DNA of 46,494 nt from Ruminococcus sp. (GTDB lineage: Bacteria > Bacillota > Clostridia > Oscillospirales > Ruminococcaceae), in contig JAFUTK010000001.1 of assembly GCA_017471405.1 (NCBI GenBank), positions 1 through 46,494 on the forward strand, read 5' to 3'. The notes under the pieces are model-generated. The model ran no database searches. It was not told the origin of the DNA and saw only the letters and a list, made by a program, of their open reading frames with translations. Within the stretch, counting starts at the first letter, position 1, and every line of letters begins with the position of its first letter. The position numbers and the translations under genes are program-made. Below are positions 27,391 through 35,309 of the stretch, one piece after another.

Positions 27391-29678
27391 ATGGATATCA
27401 GGATAGCTTTTTCAACAATTCTGACGTGTCTGGTTATGGCACTCGTGCTCTGCGCGGTCAAGGGGTATAAGTCCCGCAAGACCATCGGCAGGGCGGTGTG
27501 TCTGCTTGACGTCGCCCTGATACCTCCCATAATTGGAAATCTTATTATAATCGGCACCTCCAACGAGAGCCTTGCGATAATCGGCTATTACATCTACTTC
27601 TTAGGCATGGACCTTGTGATGTTCAGCCTTGTGCGCTTTACCGCCAAATACTGCGCTGGCCTCGGCAACGGGGAGCGCAACCCCGCTGCGGTCTATCTGG
27701 CTCTGGCAGCCGATGCCGTTCAGATGATTTTGAATATTCCCTTCGGCCACGCCTTTGAGGTGGAGCCCTACGACGTTCAGGGGCTGGATTATTACCGCCT
27801 TATCCCACACTTTGGTCAGACTATCCACCGCATGGTGGACTATGCCGTTTTCTTCGCAGTTATTCTGATATTCATTCTTGCGGCAATGAAGTCCCCGAGA
27901 ATAAACCGGGAGAGATATTCCATCATACTTATCGCTATGCTGACAGTCGGCCTCTGGCAGACCTTCTACATCTTCTCCCGAACCCCCATTGACCGCTCAA
28001 TGATAGGCTTCGGAGCCTTTGGAATTCTCATCACCTATTTTGCCATATACTACCGCCCCCTGCGGCTGCTGGACAGAATGTTATCCGGCAATCGCATCGG
28101 ATATGTCCGACGGGATATATGTGTTTGATACTTCCGGCAGGTGCATCTGGGCTAACGACCGGGGCTTTGAACTGATAGGCGTTGCCGACGGCGAGCTGGA
28201 TAAGGTGGTGGAGGGGCTGCGCATCAGGTTTGGCAGCTTCGATGACGAATCCCCCGAATGGACCGAGAGCCGGGTCATCGGCAGGGGAGACGATGCCGGA
28301 TACTTCTCGCTGGACAAGCGCTCCGTCAACGCCGACAGCAAGCATATCGCCGGCTCCTTCCTCGTCATCAGCGACAACACCGAGGAGCAGCGCCGCCTTC
28401 GTCGGGAGCTCTATAACTCCACCCACGACAGCCTCACTGGCCTCTTCACCAAGCAGCACCTCTACGACTGCATAAGGCAGGCGCTGGATAAGGACCATGA
28501 TACCCTGTATTCAGTGCTGTTCCTTGATGTGAAGAACTTCAAGATAGTCAACGATATTCAGCTCCGATTTCGGAGACCTTGCCTTAAAGCAGATAGCCGA
28601 GTGGATATCTGCCAATATGACCGGCGACTGCGTTTACGGCAGACTTGCCGGCGATACCTTCGGAGTGTTTATGCCTGCCGCTAAGTTACTTGCCGAAAGG
28701 GACAAGATAGAAAACGAGCTGGCGGTGTTCTCTGTTACCGACGGCAGCGTGTTCCACCACCTATTGATGCATCTGGGAGTGTATGAGGTCACCGAGCCGG
28801 AGATAGACGTCTCTGTGATGTTCGACCGCGCCCACCTTGCCATTTCCTCCATCACCGACGACTATAAGAACCACATCGCCTTTTACGATACCGAGCTGCG
28901 GGAGAAGGTGCTCTTCAACCAGCGCATCACCGCAGAGCTGCCTCAGGCGGTGGCGGAAATGCAGCTGCGCCCCTACCTCCAGCCCATCACTGACAACAGC
29001 GGCAGGGTAGTGGGAGCCGAGGCTCTTGCCCGCTGGATACACCCGGAGTACGGCTTTATGCCGCCCTTTATGTTCATTCCCGTCTTTGAGAGAAACGGAA
29101 TGATAGTTGAGGTTGACAGGCATATGTGGCGCTGCGCCTGCGAGATGCTCGCCGGCTGGAAGGGCAAAAGGGACGACCTGTTCATCTCCGTCAACATCTC
29201 TCCGAAGGACTTCTACTTCACCGATGTGGCTGAGGAGATAAAGTCCTTAGCGGAGGAATATGAAATAGACCCCGATAAGCTGCGCATCGAGATCACCGAA
29301 ACGGTGATGATGAACGACCCGGAGGAGAAACTCAAGCTGTTGGACGAGCTTCGCCGCTGTGGCTTTATAGTAGAGATGGACGACTTCGGCAGCGGGTACT
29401 CCTCGCTGAATATGCTGAAGGATATGCCGGTGGATGTGCTGAAGATAGATATGAAGTTCCTCTCCAGCTCCGATGAGGACATCAAGGCACAGAAGATAGT
29501 GGGCAACATCATCAGGCTCTCCGACGAGCTGGGAATTACCGCCCTTACTGAGGGCGTGGAGACGAGGCAGCAGTTTGACACCCTTTCGGATATGGGCTGC
29601 CGCCTGTTCCAGGGCTACTACTTCGCCAAGCCAATGCCGGTGGAGGATTTTGAGCAGTTTGCAGACGGACAGAGATAA
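27391..29678 (+). pseudogene. 7TM-PAS-GGDEF-EAL c-di-GMP protein, interrupted by two frameshifts
   Basis: One ancestral gene of about 760 codons is read in three frames. Frame 1 (27391 to about 28090) encodes a seven-helix membrane region like the N-terminal part of 7TM histidine kinases. Frame 2 (about 28090 to 28557) gives a PAS domain (GIYVFDTSGRCIWANDRGFE) and the start of GGDEF. Frame 3 (about 28560 to 29678) gives the rest of a degenerate GGDEF (LAGDTF) and a complete EAL phosphodiesterase domain with EALARW, SVNISPKDF, EITET, DDFGSGYSSL, KIDMKF and TEGVE. The second break fits loss of two T from a TTTT run; the first fits one extra base. Because all residues around the breaks are conserved, recent mutation or sequencing error is as likely as true decay. 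Without repair the EAL part would need its own start. Confidence 0.85.
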
Positions 29679-29727
29679 TAGCAGCCGGTAAGCCAAATTC
29701 CGAACTATCTCACGCACCGTGTGCATC

Positions 29728-29756
29728 TTGACAAGCCCCTCTGCATATGGTATAAT
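29728..29756 (+). promoter_or_regulatory. promoter of the riboswitch-CDF transcript
   Basis: TTGACA (29728-29733), 17 bp, TATAAT (29751-29756), consensus. Confidence 0.87.
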
Positions 29757-29763
29757 ATCAGCA

Positions 29764-29873
29764 ATATTTCAAGACTGAACAGGCGATGAGCAATTCATGT
29801 AGCCGGGCTTTAGGGCAGCAGAGACACATCTGCGGGACAGCAAACATAAAAGCTGTCCTGCGGGTGTTTTTTA
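29764..29873 (+). ncRNA. NiCo (czcD) riboswitch with intrinsic terminator
   Basis: The leader between the promoter and the CDF gene carries ACTGAACAGGCGATGAG, GTAGCCGGGCTTTAGGGCAG and GCGGGACAGC in that order, the conserved blocks I recall for NiCo riboswitches, which bind Co2+ and Ni2+ in a four-way junction. The last block pairs with GCTGTCCTGC (29852-29861) and is followed by a run of T (29867-29872), a terminator. Metal binding stabilises the junction and frees the RNA from terminating in known members. The position, directly before a cation diffusion facilitator, is the canonical one. Matched from memory, not by covariance search. Confidence 0.88.
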
Positions 29874-29905
29874 CTATCCGGAGCCTTAGGAAAGGAGAGA
29901 TGCGG

Positions 29906-30808
29906 GTGGAGGACAAAAGAAAAAACGACAGCACCTTTCTGGCTGCCGTTATGAGGGTGTCATATGTGAGCATTGCGGTAAATGTGGCGCTGTCGCTCTT
30001 AAAGCTGCTGGCGGGAGTTATTGCTCACTCCGGGGCGATGATATCCGATGCCGTTCACTCGGCCTCAGACGTTTTCAGCACCTTTGTGGTGATGATAGGC
30101 GTGACCCTCTCTGAGAAGAAGGCCGACAAGGAGCACCCCTACGGCCACGAGCGGCTGGAATGTGTAGCCTCTGTGCTGCTGGCGGTGGTGCTGGCGGCTA
30201 CGGGCATAGGGATAGGCTGCAGCGGGGTGAAAAAGATAATTTCCTCCGGGAAGGAGGAGTTGGCAGTTCCGGGACTTTTAGCGCTGATAGCGGCGGTGGT
30301 ATCGGTCATAGTAAAGGAGCTGATGTACCGCTATACCGCCCGGACGGCAAAGAAGATAAACTCCGGCGCGCTTATGGCGGACGCCTGGCACCACAGGTCA
30401 GATGCGCTCTCGTCGGTGGGCTCCTTTGCGGGAATACTGGGAGCGAGGCTGGGAGCGCCGGTGCTTGACCCTATCGCCAGCGTCATCATCTGCGTATTCA
30501 TCATAAAGGCGGCCTATGACATTTTCCGGGACGCAGTGGACAAAATGATAGACAAGGCGTGCCCGGACGAATACGTTTCCCGCCTGCGGGAGGTCATTTT
30601 GGGCACAGAGGGCGTTTTGGGAATAGACGAATTAAAGACCCGGCTTTTCGGCTCGCGGGTGTATGTTGAGGTAGAGATAGCGGTCGAGGCCACAAAGACG
30701 TTGATAGAGGCACACGACACTGCCGAGAGCGTTCACGACGCTATTGAGGCAGCTTTCCCGGAGGTAAAGCACTGTATGGTGCACGTTAATCCGGAGGGGG
30801 AAGAGTGA
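29906..30808 (+). CDS. cation diffusion facilitator, probable Co/Ni efflux pump
   Basis: 300 residues, CDF family with six membrane helices and a C-terminal ferredoxin-like metal-sensing domain. Transport-site residues are in SDAVHSASD (helix 2) and DAWHHRSD (helix 5); HPYGHER lies in the loop between helices 3 and 4. The GTG at 29906 is preceded by AAAGGAG at 8 bp; the ATG at 29900 would leave only 2 bp, and the longer frame to 29786 runs through the riboswitch and cannot be the real start. The NiCo riboswitch upstream points to cobalt and nickel as substrates. A long hairpin ends the transcript. Confidence 0.92.
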   Translation: MEDKRKNDSTFLAAVMRVSYVSIAVNVALSLLKLLAGVIAHSGAMISDAVHSASDVFSTFVVMIGVTLSEKKADKEHPYGHERLECVASVLLAVVLAATGIGIGCSGVKKIISSGKEELAVPGLLALIAAVVSVIVKELMYRYTARTAKKINSGALMADAWHHRSDALSSVGSFAGILGARLGAPVLDPIASVIICVFIIKAAYDIFRDAVDKMIDKACPDEYVSRLREVILGTEGVLGIDELKTRLFGSRVYVEVEIAVEATKTLIEAHDTAESVHDAIEAAFPEVKHCMVHVNPEGEE

Positions 30809-30829
30809 GCTTGATAATAGTATTATAGT

Positions 30830-30880
30830 ACAAACCGGAATTTGCCGGGGCTCGCCCCCTGCAAATTCCGGTTTGTTTTA
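30830..30880. terminator. bidirectional terminator between CDF and cyclase genes
   Basis: ACAAACCGGAATTTGC and GCAAATTCCGGTTTGT pair exactly (16 bp) around a GC-rich loop, with TTTTA after it. A relative of the left half recurs at 46351. Confidence 0.75.
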
Positions 30881-30900
30881 TCAGCAATACAAAGCTTATC

Positions 30901-32562
30901 TCAAAGCCTGCCCCTGCTCTTCATTTCCTTTTTCTTTTCGTACATTCTCCGGTCGGCAAGGCGCTCTGCTGCCTCTAGCATACCCTCCTGAGGGCGGTAA
31001 TGTGCCCAGCCGTAGGCTATCTGCAAGGGCACAGGCGGCTCATGTGCTGAGTTGTACTCCGAGATGAGCTGCTCCATAGCGGCAAGAGCACGCTCAACCT
31101 CCTCGCTGCCGCCCTTCTGAACAACAGCTATGAATTCGTCGCCGCCAACACGATAGCAGCTGCCGAGGCTCTCAAAGCTCTCACTAATGATGCGGGCGGC
31201 GGCCACGATGTGCCTGTCGCCCTCGGCGTGACCGTATTCGTCGTTGACTCTTTTGAGGAAGTTTATGTCCAGCTGCACGATGACACATTCGCTCTTGTCC
31301 TGCCGCAGATCGTCCTCCTTCTCGTGGAAGGCAGTACGGTTTGACAGAGAGGTGAGCCCGTCGGTGTAGGCCATTTTCTTCATCAGCTCCGACTGCCCCT
31401 GCTCAACGGCTATCCTCGTGCGCTCGGTCATAAGGTGCAGCCCCATCAGTATCAGGAAGGTGAGTATGCCTATCCGTGAGAAAAAGCTGGCGCTCAGAGG
31501 CAGATTTGGGAACAGCAGATAGCGCACCATGTCCGCAGCCACTCCCAGCACCGCCGCCGTCATACCTACCGTTACGGTGTGCAGATACTGCACCGGCACC
31601 GTTTTCTTCCGCGCTGCCGTTATCATCAGATAGACCGTCATAGCCAGCGCTATTGCAATGTTTATGTGGGAGAAGGTCAGCATCTGCCGCACGTCCGCTA
31701 TGCCCAGCAGCGAGAGGGTCAGAGTAAGCGTGAAGTTGAGCAATATCAGCCCCATCAGTACCGGCAGCAGCGGGGAATTCCTTTGCCTAGTAGTGCTTGC
31801 CATAAAGGAAACCGGCAGATAGGCTATGAATATCAGGCAAAGATAGTTTATCAGCTTGACCGTCTCCGGGTGCTGGGTGAACACCTGAATTATCATCGTA
31901 TCGTTTGCCGACCACAGCCCCGCCAGTATCGCAAAGGCTCCCAGCGAGAAGAAATCCACCCTCTCCCCCTGAACTGTGTGGAAAGTCGAAAAGCCGATGA
32001 TGACCATAAGCACTCCGAACAGGAAAATAATCATACACAGTGTGAAGCCCGGAAGCCCGTTGTGATACACGCTGCCGAGGAACTGTCCCGCATCCTGAAC
32101 TGAGAGACTGGTCAATACCGGAGAGGTCCCCTCGTAGATAGGGTGCAGCTCAAGCGTTACAGTCTTTGCATCGCTGGGAATGGGTATCATCTGGATATAC
32201 CGCCCGTAGGACTTGCCGAATATCCGGGCGTACTCCGGAGCGAAGCGGTAGGTCTCCTTGCCGTCAAAATAAACGGTGACGTGAGTATCGACGCACCCAA
32301 AGCAAAGGCGCTTTCTGTCCAGCTCTATGCTGCCAAGGCTCCTTGTGATGACTGCATCATCTGTTGGGAGACTGTCCGCAGAGACGTCATCACCGGAGGC
32401 GTCCGCCCATCCATAGTTAAGGTCGGTGATATCGTCGTCGTAGCTGAAATTTACAGTATTGCTGCCGTCAAATATGACAGCCGCAGCGCTGCATATAAGT
32501 ATAAGGAGAAGAGACAGTATGGCAGCCGCAGCTGCGCTGTTAATCTTAAATATGTTCTTCAT
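30901..32562 (-). CDS. membrane diguanylate cyclase, 7TM-DISM-like
   Basis: 553 residues. Helix about 12-32, an outside beta-rich domain of about 130 residues, then six to seven membrane helices, and a C-terminal GGDEF domain (about 380-540) with RVGGDEF intact. The arrangement resembles 7TMR-DISM sensors, which often detect carbohydrates, though no sequence motif proves that. The I-site position reads ESLG instead of RxxD. The ATG at 32562 (MKNIFKIN) follows GGAGG by 8 bp; the longer frame to 32697 would start upstream of the promoter's -10. It is transcribed toward the CDF gene and ends at the shared terminator. Confidence 0.92.
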   Translation of the reverse strand: MKNIFKINSAAAAAILSLLLILICSAAAVIFDGSNTVNFSYDDDITDLNYGWADASGDDVSADSLPTDDAVITRSLGSIELDRKRLCFGCVDTHVTVYFDGKETYRFAPEYARIFGKSYGRYIQMIPIPSDAKTVTLELHPIYEGTSPVLTSLSVQDAGQFLGSVYHNGLPGFTLCMIIFLFGVLMVIIGFSTFHTVQGERVDFFSLGAFAILAGLWSANDTMIIQVFTQHPETVKLINYLCLIFIAYLPVSFMASTTRQRNSPLLPVLMGLILLNFTLTLTLSLLGIADVRQMLTFSHINIAIALAMTVYLMITAARKKTVPVQYLHTVTVGMTAAVLGVAADMVRYLLFPNLPLSASFFSRIGILTFLILMGLHLMTERTRIAVEQGQSELMKKMAYTDGLTSLSNRTAFHEKEDDLRQDKSECVIVQLDINFLKRVNDEYGHAEGDRHIVAAARIISESFESLGSCYRVGGDEFIAVVQKGGSEEVERALAAMEQLISEYNSAHEPPVPLQIAYGWAHYRPQEGMLEAAERLADRRMYEKKKEMKSRGRL

Positions 32563-32625
32563 GCTGCCGCCTCCATTCCCTGATAGTTTACTGTAATTTA
32601 TTCCCATATAATTACTGTATAATCT

Positions 32626-32654
32626 ATTATAGCACAGATAAAGGAATATTTCAA
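32626..32654 (-). promoter_or_regulatory. promoter of the 553-residue cyclase gene
   Basis: Minus strand TTGAAA (32654-32649), 17 bp, TATAAT (32631-32626). Confidence 0.8.
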
Positions 32655-32690
32655 GACGCTCAAAAATAAAAGCGGGAGATGCTCCTAAGA

Positions 32691-32719
32691 TTGACAACTC
32701 CGAGCTGACGCGGTATAAT
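32691..32719 (+). promoter_or_regulatory. promoter of the two-component operon
   Basis: TTGACA (32691-32696), 17 bp, TATAAT (32714-32719), consensus and divergent from the cyclase promoter. Confidence 0.87.
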
Positions 32720-32750
32720 TTGGTCAGTACCCACAGGGAGGAGAGCAGCT

Positions 32751-33347
32751 ATGCAGAAGATACTTATAACCGAGGACGACGATACCATCAGAGCGGCACT
32801 TGCCGTTATACTTTCCGACAACGGCTTTGAGCCGGTGTTCGCATCAAGCTGCCGGGAGGCAAGGGAGCGCTTTGACGGCTGCTCGCTCTGCCTGCTGGAC
32901 CTTATGCTGCCCGACGGCAGCGGGCTGGATGTGCTTAAGGAGATACGTCAGAAAAGCAGCGTGCCGGTCATCATAATCTCTTGTATGGACGATAACGGAG
33001 ATATCTCCCGGGGCCTTGACTTAGGCGCCGACGATTACATCACCAAGCCCTTCTCGGGGCAGGTGCTGGTGTCGAGGATAAAGGCTCTGCAGCGCCGGCT
33101 CTCCGGCTTTTCGGAGGAGGCTCCCGAGGGTCTTACCGCCACCGAGCAGCGCCTCTACGATTACTTTCGTCTCAATAAGGGGCGAACCCTTACCCGCAGC
33201 CAGCTGCTGGCGCATATGTGGGATAATAAGAATGAATTCGTCTCGGATAATGCCCTGTCGGTAGCCGTCAACCGCATACGCGGCAAGCTTAGCGGCAGCG
33301 GCAGGATAGTAACAGTAAAGGGGGTAGGCTATAAATGGGAGGACTGA
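32751..33347 (+). CDS. OmpR-family response regulator
   Basis: 198 residues, a little short for the family because the linker and winged helix are compact. Receiver domain (1-115): acidic pocket TEDDD, phospho-acceptor Asp in LLDLMLPDG (about residue 51), switch and Lys in DYITKPF. The winged-helix domain is at 125-198 (TRSQLLAHMWDNKNEFVSDNALSV and VKGVGYKWED). GAGGAG precedes the ATG. The downstream kinase gene overlaps by 13 bp. Gene order and type match detox-module regulators (BceR/VanR/YxdJ-like) that control a neighbouring ABC transporter. Confidence 0.94.
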   Translation: MQKILITEDDDTIRAALAVILSDNGFEPVFASSCREARERFDGCSLCLLDLMLPDGSGLDVLKEIRQKSSVPVIIISCMDDNGDISRGLDLGADDYITKPFSGQVLVSRIKALQRRLSGFSEEAPEGLTATEQRLYDYFRLNKGRTLTRSQLLAHMWDNKNEFVSDNALSVAVNRIRGKLSGSGRIVTVKGVGYKWED

Positions 33348-34546
33348 TTAAAACGCTGGAGAACCGCACAGCCCTGCTGTTGGCTGTAGTCTCCCTCCTG
33401 CTGGCGGGAGTTTTCTTTGCCCTCTGCTGCCTTGCAGTCTCTTACTCGGACGGAGAGGCGTCCGTTGAGGCCTCCGACAGGCTTCTTGCCATAGCCGGCC
33501 GCCTTGCTCAGACCACCGACCTGACCGATGAGCAGATAGCCGAGGCCTTTACCGCCAAGGGCACCGATGAAGCTGCCCGGGGAGCCGAGGCGCTCTCCGC
33601 CTACGGCTTTGAGGCGGGCAGCGGCAGGGGAGCGGAGTACCTCTACACCCGCTCGAGGCTGCCGGCAATTGCTGCCGCAGCGGGAATAATTCTCTGCGGA
33701 GGGGCGGGGCTCATCGCCCTGCATTTTGTTTTCAGGGGAGTGAAGCAGGTGACCGGCTCCGCCGAGAAAAAGGAGCCCTGCACCTCCGACCTCTCCGACA
33801 GAGACCTGCTCCTGCTGGCAGAGGCGGTAAACGCCCTTGAGCGTGACCGTCAGAGGACACTTACCAGCCTTTCGGAGGAAAAGCGCTACCTTGCAGATTA
33901 TCTCCAAGACCTCTCCCACCAGATAAAGACCCCCTCCGCCGGGCTGATGCTCAACAACGAGATATACCGCACCCACCCTATGGAGCGGCAGGAAATGCTC
34001 TCCTATCTGGAGCGGGACAGGGTATGCATCGAGCGGATAAACCGCCTCTGCGCCGAATCCCTTAAGCTGGCAAGGCTTGAGGCCGGCGCCGTTGAATATC
34101 ATATCCAGGAGGAGAGCCTTTCCGATATCGTCACCAAAGCCTGCGCCCCGCTGTACCCTCTGGCGGAGCGAAACGGCGATGTCCTTACCTATCATATCTC
34201 GGAGGATATCACCGTTAGCTGCGATGCCCTGTGGTTCGCGGAGGCTGTTTCCAACCTCGTCAAGAACGCCTGCGAGCATACGCAGGGCGGCAGCATCACC
34301 CTCACAGCGGAGCAGACACCTATGGCGGTGAAGCTCATTATCACCGACACCGGCGAGGGCATCGCCCCGGAGGATATCCCAATGCTCTTCCGCAGGTTTT
34401 ACTCCAAGCGCTCGGATAAGGATCCCGTATCCGTTGGAATAGGAATGTCCATCTCCAAGCGCATAACCGAGGATATGCGCGGCAGGATATATATTGACAC
34501 CGAGCTCGGCATGGGAACCTCTGTCACCATAGAGCTGCTAAATTAA
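33335..34546 (+). CDS. sensor histidine kinase
   Basis: 403 residues. Two membrane helices (about 13-37 and 108-131) bracket an outside segment of about 70 residues. The H-box is DLSHQIKTP (about residue 195) and the ATP domain has N box NLVKNACEHT, DTGEGIAPEDIPMLFRRFY and GIGMSISKRI. The outside domain is too large for the intramembrane-sensing BceS type. It overlaps the regulator gene and ends 70 bp before the ABC ATPase gene. The signal is unknown; by gene order it is likely linked to the substrate of the transporter. Confidence 0.94.
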   Translation: MGGLIKTLENRTALLLAVVSLLLAGVFFALCCLAVSYSDGEASVEASDRLLAIAGRLAQTTDLTDEQIAEAFTAKGTDEAARGAEALSAYGFEAGSGRGAEYLYTRSRLPAIAAAAGIILCGGAGLIALHFVFRGVKQVTGSAEKKEPCTSDLSDRDLLLLAEAVNALERDRQRTLTSLSEEKRYLADYLQDLSHQIKTPSAGLMLNNEIYRTHPMERQEMLSYLERDRVCIERINRLCAESLKLARLEAGAVEYHIQEESLSDIVTKACAPLYPLAERNGDVLTYHISEDITVSCDALWFAEAVSNLVKNACEHTQGGSITLTAEQTPMAVKLIITDTGEGIAPEDIPMLFRRFYSKRSDKDPVSVGIGMSISKRITEDMRGRIYIDTELGMGTSVTIELLN

Positions 34547-34562
34547 TTCCGAATTTGCAAAT

Positions 34563-34579
34563 TGTAATCTTGCTGTAAT
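34563..34579. promoter_or_regulatory. TGTAAT direct repeat before the transporter genes, candidate response-regulator site
   Basis: TGTAAT occurs at 34563-34568 and 34574-34579, exactly 11 bp apart, the spacing at which OmpR-family dimers bind. A possible -10 (TTAAAC, 34590) follows. No good -35 is seen, which fits an activated promoter. Confidence 0.45.
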
Positions 34580-34616
34580 GTTGAGCCCTTAAACTGAAAG
34601 CAAAGGAGTGAGAATA

Positions 34617-35309
34617 ATGGACAAGGAGATAATCATTTCGGCAAAGGGGCTCACCAAGACCTTCGGCTCGGGAGACAGCAGGGTAACCGCCGTCAATGAC
34701 GTTTCACTGGAGGTCTACAAGGGCGAGATAGTCGCCGTCACCGGCGAGAGCGGCAGCGGCAAGAGCACTCTTCTCAACCTGCTGGGAGGGCTTGACAAGC
34801 CCGACAGCGGCACCGTCACCGTTGACGGCAGAGAGCTCACCGCCTTAAAGGACCACCAGCTTGCCGCCTACCGCCGCAGGTATTCCGGCTTTGTGTTTCA
34901 GTTTTACAATCTGATACCCGTCCTCAACGTGGAGGAAAACCTTACCCTCCCTCTCGATCTAGACGGCAGGGATACGGATAAGTCCCGGCTTGACGAGCTG
35001 CTGCAGCTGCTGGGGCTCTCGGACAGGCGATATAATCTGCCCGCGCAGCTTTCGGGCGGTCAGCAGCAGAGAGCCGCAATTGGTAGGGCAGTTATTGCCC
35101 AGCCACCCTGCATCTTCGCAGACGAGCCCACCGGCAACCTCGACACCGCCAACAGCCGCGAGATAGTCGACCTCTTCAAGCAGCTGGCGGCAAAGTATGG
35201 CACCACCGTTATACTCGTCACTCACGACGGCACCGTTGCCGCCGAGGCTGACCGCGTAATCACAATGCGGGACGGCTCTGTTGTCTCGGAGAAGGTGAGG
35301 AGCATATGA
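34617..35309 (+). CDS. ABC transporter ATP-binding protein, LolD/MacB type, regulated by the two-component system
   Basis: 230 residues. Walker A is GESGSGKST, signature LSGGQQQR, Walker B IFADEPTGNLD and switch His VTHD. It matches LolD/BceA-type ATPases, including [18 protein letters not shown]. The ATG at 34617 follows AAAGGAG by 8 bp; the GTG at 34608 overlaps that site. The stop overlaps the permease start by 4 bp, so the two form one transporter. It is 42% or so like the ATPase at 3125 by eye, the same family but not a duplicate. Confidence 0.93.
   Translation: MDKEIIISAKGLTKTFGSGDSRVTAVNDVSLEVYKGEIVAVTGESGSGKSTLLNLLGGLDKPDSGTVTVDGRELTALKDHQLAAYRRRYSGFVFQFYNLIPVLNVEENLTLPLDLDGRDTDKSRLDELLQLLGLSDRRYNLPAQLSGGQQQRAAIGRAVIAQPPCIFADEPTGNLDTANSREIVDLFKQLAAKYGTTVILVTHDGTVAAEADRVITMRDGSVVSEKVRSI

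Noticed and set aside
29786-29905. Upstream extension of the CDF gene to the ATG at 29786
   Set aside because: The extension lies inside the NiCo riboswitch and crosses its terminator.
32563-32697. 45-residue N-terminal extension of the 553-residue cyclase
   Set aside because: It would begin upstream of the gene's own -10 box, while GGAGG precedes the internal ATG at 32562.
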